Below, piece by piece: positions 7,166 through 17,802 of a stretch of DNA of 29,791 nucleotides (position 1 is its first letter; the number at the start of each line of letters is the position of its first letter). This DNA comes from Sphingomonadaceae bacterium (GTDB lineage: Bacteria > Pseudomonadota > Alphaproteobacteria > Sphingomonadales > Sphingomonadaceae). Position numbers and translations under genes: made by a program. Below the pieces are notes generated by a model. The model saw only the letters and a program-made list of their open reading frames with translations. It ran no database searches and was not told where the DNA came from. The stretch lies in assembly GCA_019239785.1 (NCBI GenBank), contig JAFAZM010000260.1, positions 1-29,791 of the forward strand. The letters are read 5' to 3'.

Positions 7166-9007
7166 GTGACCAAGACCATCTTGCGCGCTGCCCTTTTCGG
7201 CGCCTTGTCCGTGCCGGCACTGGCGCAGGCCGCGCCCCTCCCCTCCACCCCGGCGATCGTCGCCTCATGGCGACACGCCACCCATCAGGAAGCCCGCGCA
7301 GAAGCCCGGACTGCGCACCTTCATTACAGCCTGGCCCAGGAGGGGCTGACGGGCACGTTCGATACATGGGTGACGCCGTCGGGCCTTTACCGGGAGGCGA
7401 CCGACCGCGGCCAGGATGACGGCGCGCGCCTGCTCACCGCGCACGGCGCCACGCGCCGCGACTGGAACAATTATGTGCGCCGGCTCGAAGGCGCGGAAGC
7501 GATGCGCCTGCGCACCGCGGCCGCGACCGCGCGGATCCTGGCCTTCGGCCCGCCCGACGCGATGGCGCGGGCGACCGTCGGCGAGAGCCCGGATCACCGC
7601 GCCTGGACGCTCGCCTACACCGCACCCGGCGCGGGGCGCGTCACCTGGTATCTGGACCGCGCGAGCGGCCTGCCGCTCAGATCGGTCACGACGGGCGAGG
7701 ATGACGACGCCGTCACGACTTCCTATGCGGATTGGCAGCCGGGCCCCGGCGGCCTGACGCCGCGCCGGATCGCGGTCACCGCCGATCGCGGCACCGACAC
7801 GCTGACCCTCGCCGCCGCGCCCGTCTATGCGCGGACCCGGGCCGCCGACTTCGCGCCGCTGACGCCCGGTCCCTCAGACACCCGCATGGGGTCCGACAGC
7901 GTCGACGTGCCGTTCACGATGGCCGCCAACCACATCATCCTCCCGGTCTCGGTGAACGGCCGGCCGCCGATCGGCTTCCTCTTCGACACGGGCGCCGGCG
8001 ACGAGCTGGTCAATACGGCGCGCCTGGCGGAGCTCGGCATCGCCGCCTACGGCGCCACCCAGCTCGGCGGCGGCGGCGGCGTGCAGGCCAGCGCCTATGC
8101 CCGCGACGTCGACCTTGCGATCGGCGGCGCCACGCTCTCGCGCCAGCATGCGCGGGTCGTCGATCTCTCCGGCCTCGAACATATTTTCGGAATCAGGCTC
8201 GGCGGCATATTGGGCTATGATTTCATCGGCCGCTTCGTGCTCGAGATCGACTATGGGACCAAGGTGATGCGGCTGAATCGGCCGGAAAACTTCGCCTATC
8301 GGGGCGGCGTCCCGCCGATCCCGATCACGATCGAGGACGGCATCCCTTATGCCGAGGGCGTGATCGCGGTGCCGACCAGGCCGCATATCCCGGTGCATTT
8401 CGCGATCGATTTCGGCGCCGCGGATACGATGATCCTGACCCGCCCCTTCGTCGAGGCGAACGACCTGCTCAACCTCGCCGGCACCGACCGCAACGTGACG
8501 CGGACGCCGGGCCCGCAGCAGATGTACACCCAGAACAACCGCCGCGGCCGGCTCGACGAATGGCATCTCGGCCCGGCGGTGCAGCGCAACGTCCCGGTCA
8601 GCTTCTCGGCAAATACCAGCGGCGCCTATGCGAGCCCCGCCTTCGCCGGCACGGTCGGCGAAGGCATCTACACGCGCTATCATGTGTTCATCGATTACGG
8701 GCGCCGCACCCTGATCCTCGAGCCCACCGCGACCACCAACGACCCGTTCCGCCAGCGGCCTCCCTACGGCCTCGTCATCCTGGCGTCGGACGACCTTTCC
8801 GCGGTCACCGTATCGGCCGTGGCCGTGAGCTCGCCGGCGGCGGCGCAGGGTTTCCAGCCGGGAGATGTGATCGCCGGCGTGGACGGACGCCCCGTCAGCG
8901 TCGAGGACGTCCGCGCCGTGCTTGCCGCCGGGGGACAGCATGTGTTCGTCGTCACCCGCGGCGGCCGGAGCACGCGCATTTCAGCCGACATTCCCGCTCC
9001 GCGATAG
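7166..9007 (+). CDS. Secreted retropepsin-like aspartyl protease with PDZ domain
   Basis: About 613 residues. A signal peptide (ILRAALFGALSVPALAQA) is followed by a domain of about 220 residues with a LolA-like look, then an aspartyl protease region with the catalytic motif FLFDTGAGDELV (D274) and the hydrophobic GGILGYDFIGRF stretch typical of the family. A second, similar motif FAIDFGAADTM (D415) lies 141 residues later, so the chain may hold two lobes as in pepsin. The C-terminal 80 residues are a PDZ domain (AAAQGFQPGDVIAGVDGRPVS). The GTG at 7166 follows AGGAG at 9 nt and places the signal peptide at the N-terminus; an upstream in-frame ATG at 7124 overlapping the TPR gene is the alternative. 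Substrates are unknown. Confidence 0.87.
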   Translation: MTKTILRAALFGALSVPALAQAAPLPSTPAIVASWRHATHQEARAEARTAHLHYSLAQEGLTGTFDTWVTPSGLYREATDRGQDDGARLLTAHGATRRDWNNYVRRLEGAEAMRLRTAAATARILAFGPPDAMARATVGESPDHRAWTLAYTAPGAGRVTWYLDRASGLPLRSVTTGEDDDAVTTSYADWQPGPGGLTPRRIAVTADRGTDTLTLAAAPVYARTRAADFAPLTPGPSDTRMGSDSVDVPFTMAANHIILPVSVNGRPPIGFLFDTGAGDELVNTARLAELGIAAYGATQLGGGGGVQASAYARDVDLAIGGATLSRQHARVVDLSGLEHIFGIRLGGILGYDFIGRFVLEIDYGTKVMRLNRPENFAYRGGVPPIPITIEDGIPYAEGVIAVPTRPHIPVHFAIDFGAADTMILTRPFVEANDLLNLAGTDRNVTRTPGPQQMYTQNNRRGRLDEWHLGPAVQRNVPVSFSANTSGAYASPAFAGTVGEGIYTRYHVFIDYGRRTLILEPTATTNDPFRQRPPYGLVILASDDLSAVTVSAVAVSSPAAAQGFQPGDVIAGVDGRPVSVEDVRAVLAAGGQHVFVVTRGGRSTRISADIPAPR

Positions 9008-9084
9008 GAGCGGAAACACCGGTGCGGATCCACGACCCCGCATCGGCGGCGGGTGCAGAGCTCAGCTGCCGCGACCGAACCTCG

Positions 9085-9483
9085 TCACCCCAGCTCCGGC
9101 TTCGGCGCCACCGCCTCCTCGGCGGCGCGCACGCAGTGCAGCAGCGCATGCGCGGCATAGGGCTTTTCGATATACTGAACAGCCTGCGGAAGGTCGCTTG
9201 CCTCCGCGAAGGAGCGGCCCGTCGCGACCACCAGCGCCAGGCTGGAATCCCGCTGCCTGAGATGCCGGGCCATGGTGAGCCCATCCATCGGCCCCGGCAT
9301 GGAAATGTCGGTGACGACGAGCGAGACGTCGTCGTTCTGGTCGAGCAGCACCAGCGCTTCATCCGCATCCGCGGCCTCGAGGACCAGATAGGCCTGGTCG
9401 ACGAGGACCTGGACCGCCGACAATCGCGCGAACGGCTCGTCGTCGACGACGAGAGCGACGCGATCCTGCCCGTGCAAGCGCAT
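9085..9483 (-). CDS. Stand-alone response-regulator receiver protein
   Basis: A 132-residue CheY-like receiver with no output domain. The acidic pair D14-D15, the phosphoacceptor D59 (VVTDISMPG), T88 (VVATGRS) and K107 (IEKPY) are all present, so phosphorylation should be possible. No histidine kinase or output partner is encoded in the window. Receivers of this form are common in alphaproteobacteria, often with hybrid kinases elsewhere in the genome. It lies downstream of an aldo/keto reductase on the same strand with a 96-nt gap and is convergent with the protease gene. Confidence 0.92.
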   Translation of the reverse strand: MRLHGQDRVALVVDDEPFARLSAVQVLVDQAYLVLEAADADEALVLLDQNDDVSLVVTDISMPGPMDGLTMARHLRQRDSSLALVVATGRSFAEASDLPQAVQYIEKPYAAHALLHCVRAAEEAVAPKPELG

Positions 9484-9579
9484 GGCGCGGGTCTATGGTG
9501 CGATGGTTGCCATTTTCCTAAGCTTTTCCGGGGACTTCGTTGATCCAGGTTAGCGCGCTCCGAGCGGCGGATCGAAAGG

Positions 9580-10491
9580 TCAGCGCGGCTCCAGGCCGTA
9601 GCTCGCGAAATGCTCGATCCGCCGGGGCGCGATGATCAGGCCGTCCACGCCGGGCGTGTCGAGCACGAAGCGCAGGGCGGCGCCGGCCATGGTCTGGCCC
9701 CGCGCCTCGGCCGTGCGCCGCAGGCCTTCGATCGCGCCCCGGCTCTCCTCGCCCAGATAGGCGGCGCAGGCCTCGGGCGCCCGGGCCAGGCGGCTGGCCG
9801 GCGGGGGCGCTGCGCCGGAGCGGTATTTGCCGGTGAGCATGCCGCCGGCGAGCGGGCTGAAGGCCGTGTAACGCAGCCCGTGCCCGGCACAGTAGGGAAT
9901 CAGCGCCTCCGCATCCGCGGCGGCGAGCAGATTATATTCGTTCTGGACATATTCGAAGCAGGCGGCGAGCCGAGCCCCGGCCAAGGTCCGCACCGCGCCC
10001 ACGTCGGACAGGGAGGCGTTGGAGATTCCGAAGCGGGCGATCTTGCCGGCTTCGACCGCGCGGGTCATCGCCTCGAGGGTCTCTTCGAGCGGCGTCGCGC
10101 GATCGAATTCGTGGATATAATAAAGGTCGATCCGTTCCACCCCCAGGCGGCGCAGCGACCTGTCGAGATGCAGGGCCACCTGGCCCCGGCTGAGCGGCCT
10201 TTCCCCGGGCGGGCAGGCATGCGGATTGCCGACCTTGGTCGCGACCTGGGCGCCGCGGCGGAAGGCTGGGCCCTGGGCGCGAAGCCACTTGCCGAGCAGC
10301 TGCTCGCTTGCGCCGCCGCCATAGCTGTTCGCGGTGTCGAAGCGCCGAAGCCCGAGACGCCGCGCCTGATCGAGCAGTTGCAGGGCCAGCTCCTCGCTGT
10401 CGCCGGCGCTGCGCAAATGGGGCGCGGAGCCGATGCCGCCGAAATTGCCGCAGCCGAAGACGATCCGGTCGACGTCGCGCTCCGTCAGCAA
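9580..10491 (-). CDS. Aldo/keto reductase
   Basis: About 303 residues forming the TIM-barrel of NAD(P)H-dependent aldo/keto reductases. The catalytic tetrad is visible as D52 and Y57 (RRFDTANSYGGGASEQLLG), K86 (ATKVGN) and H127 (YYIHEFD). The barrel's later strands include GISNASLSDV, YNLL and FSPLAGGMLTGKY. The TTG at 10491 has a strong GGGGAGG seven nt upstream; a GTG at 10536 would add 15 residues that do not look like family sequence. The substrate is unknown, and the overall layout resembles AKR11/12-type oxidoreductases. It follows katG on the same strand after 239 nt holding a repeat, so shared transcription with katG is uncertain. Confidence 0.9.
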   Translation of the reverse strand: MLTERDVDRIVFGCGNFGGIGSAPHLRSAGDSEELALQLLDQARRLGLRRFDTANSYGGGASEQLLGKWLRAQGPAFRRGAQVATKVGNPHACPPGERPLSRGQVALHLDRSLRRLGVERIDLYYIHEFDRATPLEETLEAMTRAVEAGKIARFGISNASLSDVGAVRTLAGARLAACFEYVQNEYNLLAAADAEALIPYCAGHGLRYTAFSPLAGGMLTGKYRSGAAPPPASRLARAPEACAAYLGEESRGAIEGLRRTAEARGQTMAGAALRFVLDTPGVDGLIIAPRRIEHFASYGLEPR

Positions 10492-10612
10492 GATGCTGCC
10501 TCCCCACGCACCGCAAGTTCGCGGCGGTTCGCGCACCTCAATAGGGTGCGGCGAGGCCTAGGGAAACGTGGAGCAAGGGGCTTGCCGACTAATCCTCGCT
10601 GTCCGCGTGGCG

Positions 10613-10702
10613 GATGGGGAGGAGCACCGCACGAAGTGCGGTGGAGGGGCAATCCTGCGCTGCGAGCCCCTCCACCATTCTTCGGATGGCCCCCTCCCCA
10701 TC
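10613..10702. repeat. Paired inverted repeat, type C copy 2
   Basis: Left arm GATGGGGAGG, a small hairpin (CACCGCACGAAGTGCGGTG) and GGAGGGG, faced by a similar inverted right arm ending CCTCCCCATC (10693-10702). Modules and order match the repeat at 4302-4460. It lies downstream of katG, between it and the aldo/keto reductase gene. Confidence 0.8.
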
Positions 10703-10730
10703 GCCTTTGGCGACAGGGAGGAAAACGTGC

Positions 10731-12935
<2,205 letters not shown>

Positions 12936-13257
12936 GACTCTCTCCTGTGGCCGGTGTGTTTGATCCGGCCCTAGACGCGCCCCATGATCGGCGAAAGCGA
13001 TTTAACTTTGTCAGTGAGAACGGGAAAATCGATTAGTGCGGCACCTCTTCCCTCTCCCGCTTCGGGGAGAGGAACACCCGGCCGCAGGCCGGCAGGGTGA
13101 GGGCAGCGGCGGCGGTCGGGATTCACGGCATGCCCTCACCCTCCCACTCGCTTCGCGAGCGGGCCCCTCCCTCTCCCCTGCAGGGAGAGGGGTTCGCGCG
13201 AGTTCGCCCCGCTCCGATTGCCCGCGTCACGGCCCGATGTTAGGCCTTCCGTCGACC
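12936..13257. other. Intergenic region between divergent katG and ECF sigma genes
   Basis: These 322 bases hold the katG leader with its ribosome binding site, an AT-richer stretch around 12990-13035 that probably contains the katG promoter, the type A repeat (13048-13194) and about 60 nt before the sigma gene. I find no gene and no clear regulator site. Confidence 0.6.
13048..13194. repeat. Intergenic palindromic repeat, type A copy 2
   Basis: Second copy of the element at 2167-2330, in the same orientation. It has the same module order: a CTCTCCC hairpin, the CCGGCCGCAGGCCGG palindrome, GGGTGAGGG, a variable middle, then the 46-nt block identical to copy 1 (13133-13178) and a final CTCTCCC/GGGAGAG hairpin. 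Its final hairpin is followed by only two T, so it is a weaker terminator than copy 1. Confidence 0.9.
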
Positions 13258-13836
13258 ATGGACCGCACCAACGGACATCCTTCCGGCGGATTGCTGCGCG
13301 CGGCGTTGCTGGAGCACCGCGCCGCCTTGCTGCGCTATTTCGTCGCCCGCCAGGTCCCGCCCGAGGAGGCGGAGGACGTGCTGCAGGACCTGGTCGTCAA
13401 GCTGGAGACCATCGCCTCCGGCCCGGTCGCGGAGCCGCGCGCCTACCTCTACCGGATGGCCGAGAATCTGCTGCTCGACCGGATCCGGGCCGAGGGGCGG
13501 CGGCGCGGACGCGAGCAGGCCTGGGTGGCGGCGCAGGCCGGGGCATCGCTTGAGGCCGACGACCGGCCCTCGCCCGAGCAGGCCCTGCTCGCGCGCGAGC
13601 GGCTCGGCCTGGTCTCGGCGGCGCTCGCCGCGCTCCCGGAGCGCACCCAGCAGGTGTTTCGCCGCTACCGGCTCGACGACGTGCCGCAGCGCCGGATCGC
13701 CGACGAGCTCGGCATCAGCCTCAGCGCGGTCGAGAAGCATCTGCAGAAGGCCTATCAGGCGGTGGTCGCCGCCCGCCGCGGTCTGGATGCGGAAAATGCA
13801 GGCCCGCAACGTCCTAGGGAGGCAGAGGGACAATGA
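13258..13836 (+). CDS. ECF sigma factor, FecI type
   Basis: A 192-residue sigma factor with only regions 2 and 4. Region 2 is residues about 20-80 (LLRYFVARQVPPEEAEDVLQD, AYLYRMAENLLLDRIR), and region 4 about 115-170 (LPERTQQVFRRYRLDDVPQ and a helix-turn-helix ISLSAVEKHLQKAY). Such factors direct RNA polymerase to iron- or substrate-responsive promoters. The ATG at 13258 is preferred because the family starts near here; an ATG at 13237 is also in frame. Its stop overlaps the FecR-like gene (ATGA), and the receptor gene overlaps in turn, giving the cell-surface signalling layout of fecIRA. It is divergent from katG. Confidence 0.93.
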   Translation: MDRTNGHPSGGLLRAALLEHRAALLRYFVARQVPPEEAEDVLQDLVVKLETIASGPVAEPRAYLYRMAENLLLDRIRAEGRRRGREQAWVAAQAGASLEADDRPSPEQALLARERLGLVSAALAALPERTQQVFRRYRLDDVPQRRIADELGISLSAVEKHLQKAYQAVVAARRGLDAENAGPQRPREAEGQ

Positions 13837-14798
13837 CGGAGCAGGCGCGCCAATCTCTCCTCGACGATGCGATCGGGTGGCAGTTGCGGCTTCGCGACGG
13901 CAGCGCGGCCGACTGGGAGTCTTTCGTCGCCTGGCTGGAAGCCGATCCCGCCAATGCCGACGCTTATGACCGGCTCGCCCGCGCCGACGCCGCGCTGACC
14001 CCGGAAGATTTCCCGCCCGAGGCGGCGAACGACGATTGGCAGGACCATGAGCCGCCGGCCCAGCGGCGCTGGGGGCGGACTTTGCGCGCGGCGGTCGCGA
14101 TCGCCGCCTGCCTCGTCCTCGCCTTCGTCGCCCTGCCCTGGCTCGGCTTCGGCTCGGAGCGCTACGAGGTCGCGACCGCGGCCGGCCAGACGATGACGGT
14201 GCCGCTCGGCGACGGCAGCATGGCGACCTTGAACGGGGGCACCCGGCTGATCCTCGATCGGCACGACCCGCGCTTCGCCGAGCTCGCGGCCGGCGAGGCC
14301 ACCTTCACCATCCATCACGACGGCGGCCGCCCGTTCGTGGTCCGCGCCGGCGAGCATCGCATCCAGGATGTCGGCACCGCCTTCAACATGGTACATGAAG
14401 GCGAAAGGCTGACCGTCGAAGTGATCGAAGGCGCGGTGCAATATCATCGGAGCGAGGCGGACATCTCGCTGACCGCCGGCCAGACCCTGCACGTCCGCGA
14501 GCGCGGCGCGCAGCCGACGATCGGGCGGCGCGATCCGGGGATGATCGCCGGTTGGCGCCACGGCCAGCTCAGCTATCGCGGCGAGCCGCTGGAGCGGGTG
14601 GGGCGCGACCTCGCCCGCAGCCTCGGCACCGAAATCTCGATCGATCCCGCCGTCGCGCGCATGCCCATTACCGGCTCCGTCCGGGTCGCCGGACACAGCG
14701 CTGCGGTGCTGGCGGGCTTCGCCGCGACGCTCGGCATGGAAGCGCGGCGCGACGGCGATCATTGGTGGATCGGTCCCCCGGCGCGTGCGCCGCGCTGA
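13833..14798 (+). CDS. FecR-family anti-sigma factor / signal transducer
   Basis: 321 residues. The cytoplasmic N-terminal FecR domain (DDAIGWQLRLRDGSAADWESF, WLEADPANADAYDRLA) should bind the sigma factor. One membrane segment at about residues 87-110 (AVAIAACLVLAFVALPWLGF) leads to a periplasmic FecR domain (TMTVPLGDGSMATLNGGTRL, FVVRAGEHRIQDVGTAFNM) and a C-terminal STN-like part (VGRDLARSLGTEISIDP) expected to contact the receptor's signalling domain. The start overlaps the sigma gene stop by 4 nt, and the end overlaps the receptor gene by 14 nt, so the three are translated as a unit. Confidence 0.95.
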   Translation: MTEQARQSLLDDAIGWQLRLRDGSAADWESFVAWLEADPANADAYDRLARADAALTPEDFPPEAANDDWQDHEPPAQRRWGRTLRAAVAIAACLVLAFVALPWLGFGSERYEVATAAGQTMTVPLGDGSMATLNGGTRLILDRHDPRFAELAAGEATFTIHHDGGRPFVVRAGEHRIQDVGTAFNMVHEGERLTVEVIEGAVQYHRSEADISLTAGQTLHVRERGAQPTIGRRDPGMIAGWRHGQLSYRGEPLERVGRDLARSLGTEISIDPAVARMPITGSVRVAGHSAAVLAGFAATLGMEARRDGDHWWIGPPARAPR

Positions 14799-17154
14799 GC
14801 TTCTTCTCGCCTTCCCGATCCTGTGCCTCGCCGCCTCGCCGGCGGCCGCGGCGGACATCTCCTTCAACCTTCCGGCCGGCCGGCTCAGCGACACGCTGAT
14901 CGCGCTTGCCGAGCAGGCGGAGATCACGATCGCTCTGGCCGATTCCGGACTCGACACGATCCGCTCGCGCCCGCTCCAGGGGCGGATGTCGGTCCGCGCG
15001 GCGCTGTCGCGCCTGCTCGCCGGGACCGGCTACCGTGCCGAGTTCCTGAGCGCCGGCGCGGTACGCGTCGTCCGCGCTTCCCGGCCGGCCACGCCACCGC
15101 CGGCGCCGCCGCGGCCGGCGCCGATCCCCGCCCTCCGGCCGATGCCGCCCGAGACCGCCCAGCCCGATATCATCGTCACCGCAAGCAAGGAGGGGACGTC
15201 GCGCGACCGCTTCCCCGGCACCGTCCATCTGCTCGAGCTCGACCGCGCCGGGGCCGGCCGCTTCGGCGTGCACGGCAGCGACGCCGTGCTCGACCGGCTG
15301 CCGATGCTTGCCTCGACCAGCCTCGGCCCGGGCCGCAACAAGATCTACATACGCGGCGTCGCCGACAGCAGCTTCAACGGCCCGAGCCAGTCGATCGTCG
15401 GCCAATATCTCGGCGACGTCCGGCTCACCTTCGACGCGCCCGATCCCGATCTCCAGCTCTACGACATTTCCCGGGTGGAAGTGCTCGAAGGGCCGCAGGG
15501 CACGCTCTACGGCTCCGGCGCGCTCGGTGGCATCCTGCGGCTCGTCCCCAATCCGCCCAACCTCTCCCGGATGGAAGGCAATGTCTCCGCCGGCCTGATC
15601 TCGACCCGGCACGGCGCGATCGGCGGCGACGGCGCTGCGATGCTGAACCTGCCGCTCGCGCCAGGGCGGCTGGCGCTGCGCGCGGTCGGCTACGCCTCGG
15701 TCGACGGCGGCTATATCGACGATGTCGGCCGCAGCCTGCGCGACGTGAACCGCACCCGCACCTATGGCGGCCGCGCGACCCTGCTCTGGGAGCCGGGCGA
15801 CGGCTGGCGGCTGGAGGCGGGCGGGCTCGCCCAGTTCCTGGCCGCCCGCGACGGCCAATATGCCGAGCGGGGCCTCCCGCCGCTCAGCCGCCGCGCCACG
15901 CTCGCCCAGCCGTTCGACAACGACTACGCGTTCGGCGAGGTCACCGTCCGCAAGCGCTGGCGGAACCTCGAGCTGGTCTCGGCGACCGGCATCGTGCGGC
16001 ACAGCCTGGAGAGCCGGTTCGACGCGACCGGCTTTCCGGGGACGAGCGGCCCGCAGCTCTTCGTCGAGGACGTCGACATCATTCTGCTTACCAACGAGAC
16101 GCGGCTGTCCCAGCCCGACGCGCGCGGCGCCGGCTGGATCGCCGGCTGGAGCCTCGTCCAGGACATCGAGCGCAGCCGGCGCATGCTCGGCCCGCCCTCC
16201 GGACCGCTGCCGATCGCCGGCGTGCGCAACGCCGTCACCGAGGCGGCGGCGTTCGGGCAATACGGCATCGTGCTCGGGCGCGGGCTCATTGCCACGCTCG
16301 GCGGCCGCGTCACCTGGTCGCGGATCGCGACCCGCACGCTCGATGCGCCCAGGGATCGCGACGAGCCCGACCGGCTGGAATTCCACCCGTCGCCGAGCGC
16401 GACCCTGAGCTGGCAGCCGCGCGACGGCGTGCTGGTCTATGGGCGCCTGCAGCAGGGTTATCGCGCCGGCGGGCTCGCCGTCGCCGGCACCGGCACGGGC
16501 CGCGTCACGCAGCGCTTCGAATCGGACCATCTGACCGCCTTCGAGGCCGGCCTCAGGCTCGGCCGCAGCGGCGGCCCCTTTCAGCTCGACGCGGCTTTTT
16601 CGGCCGCGCGCTGGCGGGACATGCAGGCGGACCTGATCGACGCGCGCGGCCTGCCTTTCACGACCAATCTCGGCGACGGCCAAATCTACGGCATCGAGGC
16701 GGAGGCGACCTGGCGACCCTCGCATTGGCTCAGCGTCGACGCCGCCGCCTTCCTGAACGAGAGCGCGCTGTCGCGCCCCAATCCGGGCTACGCCGTCGCA
16801 CGGGACCGCGACCTGCCGAACATCCCCGGCGCCGGCGCGCGCGCCGCGGCGCATCTGCGGACGCGGCTGACGCCGCATATCGGCTTCGCCGCCGATGCCG
16901 CGATCCGCTATGTCGGCCATTCCCGGCTCGGCATCGGCCCCCCGCTCGACCTCGACCAAGGCGGTTTCGCCGAGGGCCAGATCGGCGGCCGGCTCGATTT
17001 CGGCCGCTTCGGCGTCTCGCTCGACGTCGACAATGTCACCGACGCCCGCGGCAACCGCTTCGCCTTCGGCAACCCCTTCAGCGTCGCCGCAGGCCTGCAG
17101 ACGACGCCGCTCCGCCCGCGCACGATCAGGCTGGGCTTCGACGCATCGTTTTAA
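14785..17154 (+). CDS. TonB-dependent receptor with N-terminal STN signalling domain
   Basis: 789 residues starting with GTG inside the end of the FecR-like gene. A signal peptide (LLLAFPILCLAASPAAA) is followed by an STN domain (about residues 24-97; ISFNLPAGRLSDTLIALAEQ), a proline-rich linker, a TonB box (DIIVTAS, about 131-137), the plug domain (IYIRGVADSSFNGPSQ, VEVLEGPQGTLYGSGALGG) and a 22-strand-type barrel ending in phenylalanine. Outer-membrane transport powered by TonB is certain by family. The STN domain and the preceding sigma/anti-sigma genes say that the ligand also triggers transcription. The ligand is unknown; no siderophore genes are nearby. Confidence 0.95.
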   Translation: MRRAELLLAFPILCLAASPAAAADISFNLPAGRLSDTLIALAEQAEITIALADSGLDTIRSRPLQGRMSVRAALSRLLAGTGYRAEFLSAGAVRVVRASRPATPPPAPPRPAPIPALRPMPPETAQPDIIVTASKEGTSRDRFPGTVHLLELDRAGAGRFGVHGSDAVLDRLPMLASTSLGPGRNKIYIRGVADSSFNGPSQSIVGQYLGDVRLTFDAPDPDLQLYDISRVEVLEGPQGTLYGSGALGGILRLVPNPPNLSRMEGNVSAGLISTRHGAIGGDGAAMLNLPLAPGRLALRAVGYASVDGGYIDDVGRSLRDVNRTRTYGGRATLLWEPGDGWRLEAGGLAQFLAARDGQYAERGLPPLSRRATLAQPFDNDYAFGEVTVRKRWRNLELVSATGIVRHSLESRFDATGFPGTSGPQLFVEDVDIILLTNETRLSQPDARGAGWIAGWSLVQDIERSRRMLGPPSGPLPIAGVRNAVTEAAAFGQYGIVLGRGLIATLGGRVTWSRIATRTLDAPRDRDEPDRLEFHPSPSATLSWQPRDGVLVYGRLQQGYRAGGLAVAGTGTGRVTQRFESDHLTAFEAGLRLGRSGGPFQLDAAFSAARWRDMQADLIDARGLPFTTNLGDGQIYGIEAEATWRPSHWLSVDAAAFLNESALSRPNPGYAVARDRDLPNIPGAGARAAAHLRTRLTPHIGFAADAAIRYVGHSRLGIGPPLDLDQGGFAEGQIGGRLDFGRFGVSLDVDNVTDARGNRFAFGNPFSVAAGLQTTPLRPRTIRLGFDASF

Positions 17155-17162
17155 CGGATAAG

Positions 17163-17184
17163 CCCCTCCCCTTCAGGGGAGGGG
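17163..17184 (+). terminator. Perfect hairpin after the receptor gene
   Basis: CCCCTCCCC (17163-17171), loop TTCA, GGGGAGGGG: a perfect nine-base stem eight nt after the receptor stop. No T-run follows, so intrinsic termination is uncertain; it may protect the transcript's 3' end. Confidence 0.4.
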
Positions 17185-17421
17185 CGAAATCGATGCGGGT
17201 CTCTCGCCTCCGCGGCGTCATGAAGGCATGGCCACCCCCGCCCCCCGCGCGCTCAACGGCGCCCGCACTCCCCGCAGGAAAACAGCCGCGCCGCGCCGGC
17301 GCGAGACGGCACCCGTCCTGTGCCATATCTCCAGCTCGAGGCGGGGCGGCTGGCCGCTCTTCTGCCGGCTGCTGCTCTGGGCGACCCGCAACGCAGGTGA
17401 CGGCGCCGGCCGGCTGCCCAA

Positions 17422-17802
17422 TTAGGCGGAAGCGGCGACCGCGAGCTTCAGCACCGCGAGCAGCGCCAGGGTCCCGCCGGCAAGGCTCAGCGCGTTGATC
17501 ACGAAAACCCAGGCGAAGCGCCCGCCGACCGTGTGCACATAATCCTCGACGACGACGACGAGCCCGTGCTTCAGGTGCAGGAAGGCGGTGACGATCAGCA
17601 GCAGCATCGGCCCGGCGGCGAGCGGGTGCTTCAGCCATTCGGAGACGGTCTGCAGGTCGAGGCCGGGCAACCGCCAGAGCGAGACGAAGAACCAGACGAA
17701 CAGCAGCAGGGTGCCGACCGAGAGCATCCGCTCCAGCCCCCAATGATGGGCGGCGTCGTGCGCGGGGGCGGCGGCCGGGATGGCGGGCGCTTGCGTGCTC
17801 AT
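17422..17802 (-). CDS. sdhD: Succinate dehydrogenase membrane anchor subunit D
   Basis: A 126-residue anchor protein of respiratory complex II. Three membrane segments lie near residues 28-45, 63-82 and 96-122. The HLKHG segment with the following EDYVH (D87-Y88) matches the haem- and quinone-site region of SdhD proteins. It begins by overlapping the sdhC stop (ATGA at 17799-17802). Downstream there is no sdhA: about 240 nt of unassigned sequence leads to the convergent receptor gene. Confidence 0.92.
   Translation of the reverse strand: MSTQAPAIPAAAPAHDAAHHWGLERMLSVGTLLLFVWFFVSLWRLPGLDLQTVSEWLKHPLAAGPMLLLIVTAFLHLKHGLVVVVEDYVHTVGGRFAWVFVINALSLAGGTLALLAVLKLAVAASA

Noticed and set aside
12936..13040. 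An OxyR or Fur site in front of katG
   Set aside because: I looked for the spaced ATAG/CTAT pattern of OxyR and for a Fur-like palindrome and found nothing close enough to report.
14668..16959. A minus-strand frame of 763 codons
   Set aside because: It is antisense to the FecR-like and receptor genes and has shadow-frame composition.
17228..17425. Small 65-codon plus-strand frame (and a 67-codon frame opposite) between the receptor and sdhD
   Set aside because: There is no ribosome binding site and no recognisable domain, and the Arg/Pro/Ala-rich composition is expected by chance. A tiny gene or decayed remnant cannot be excluded.
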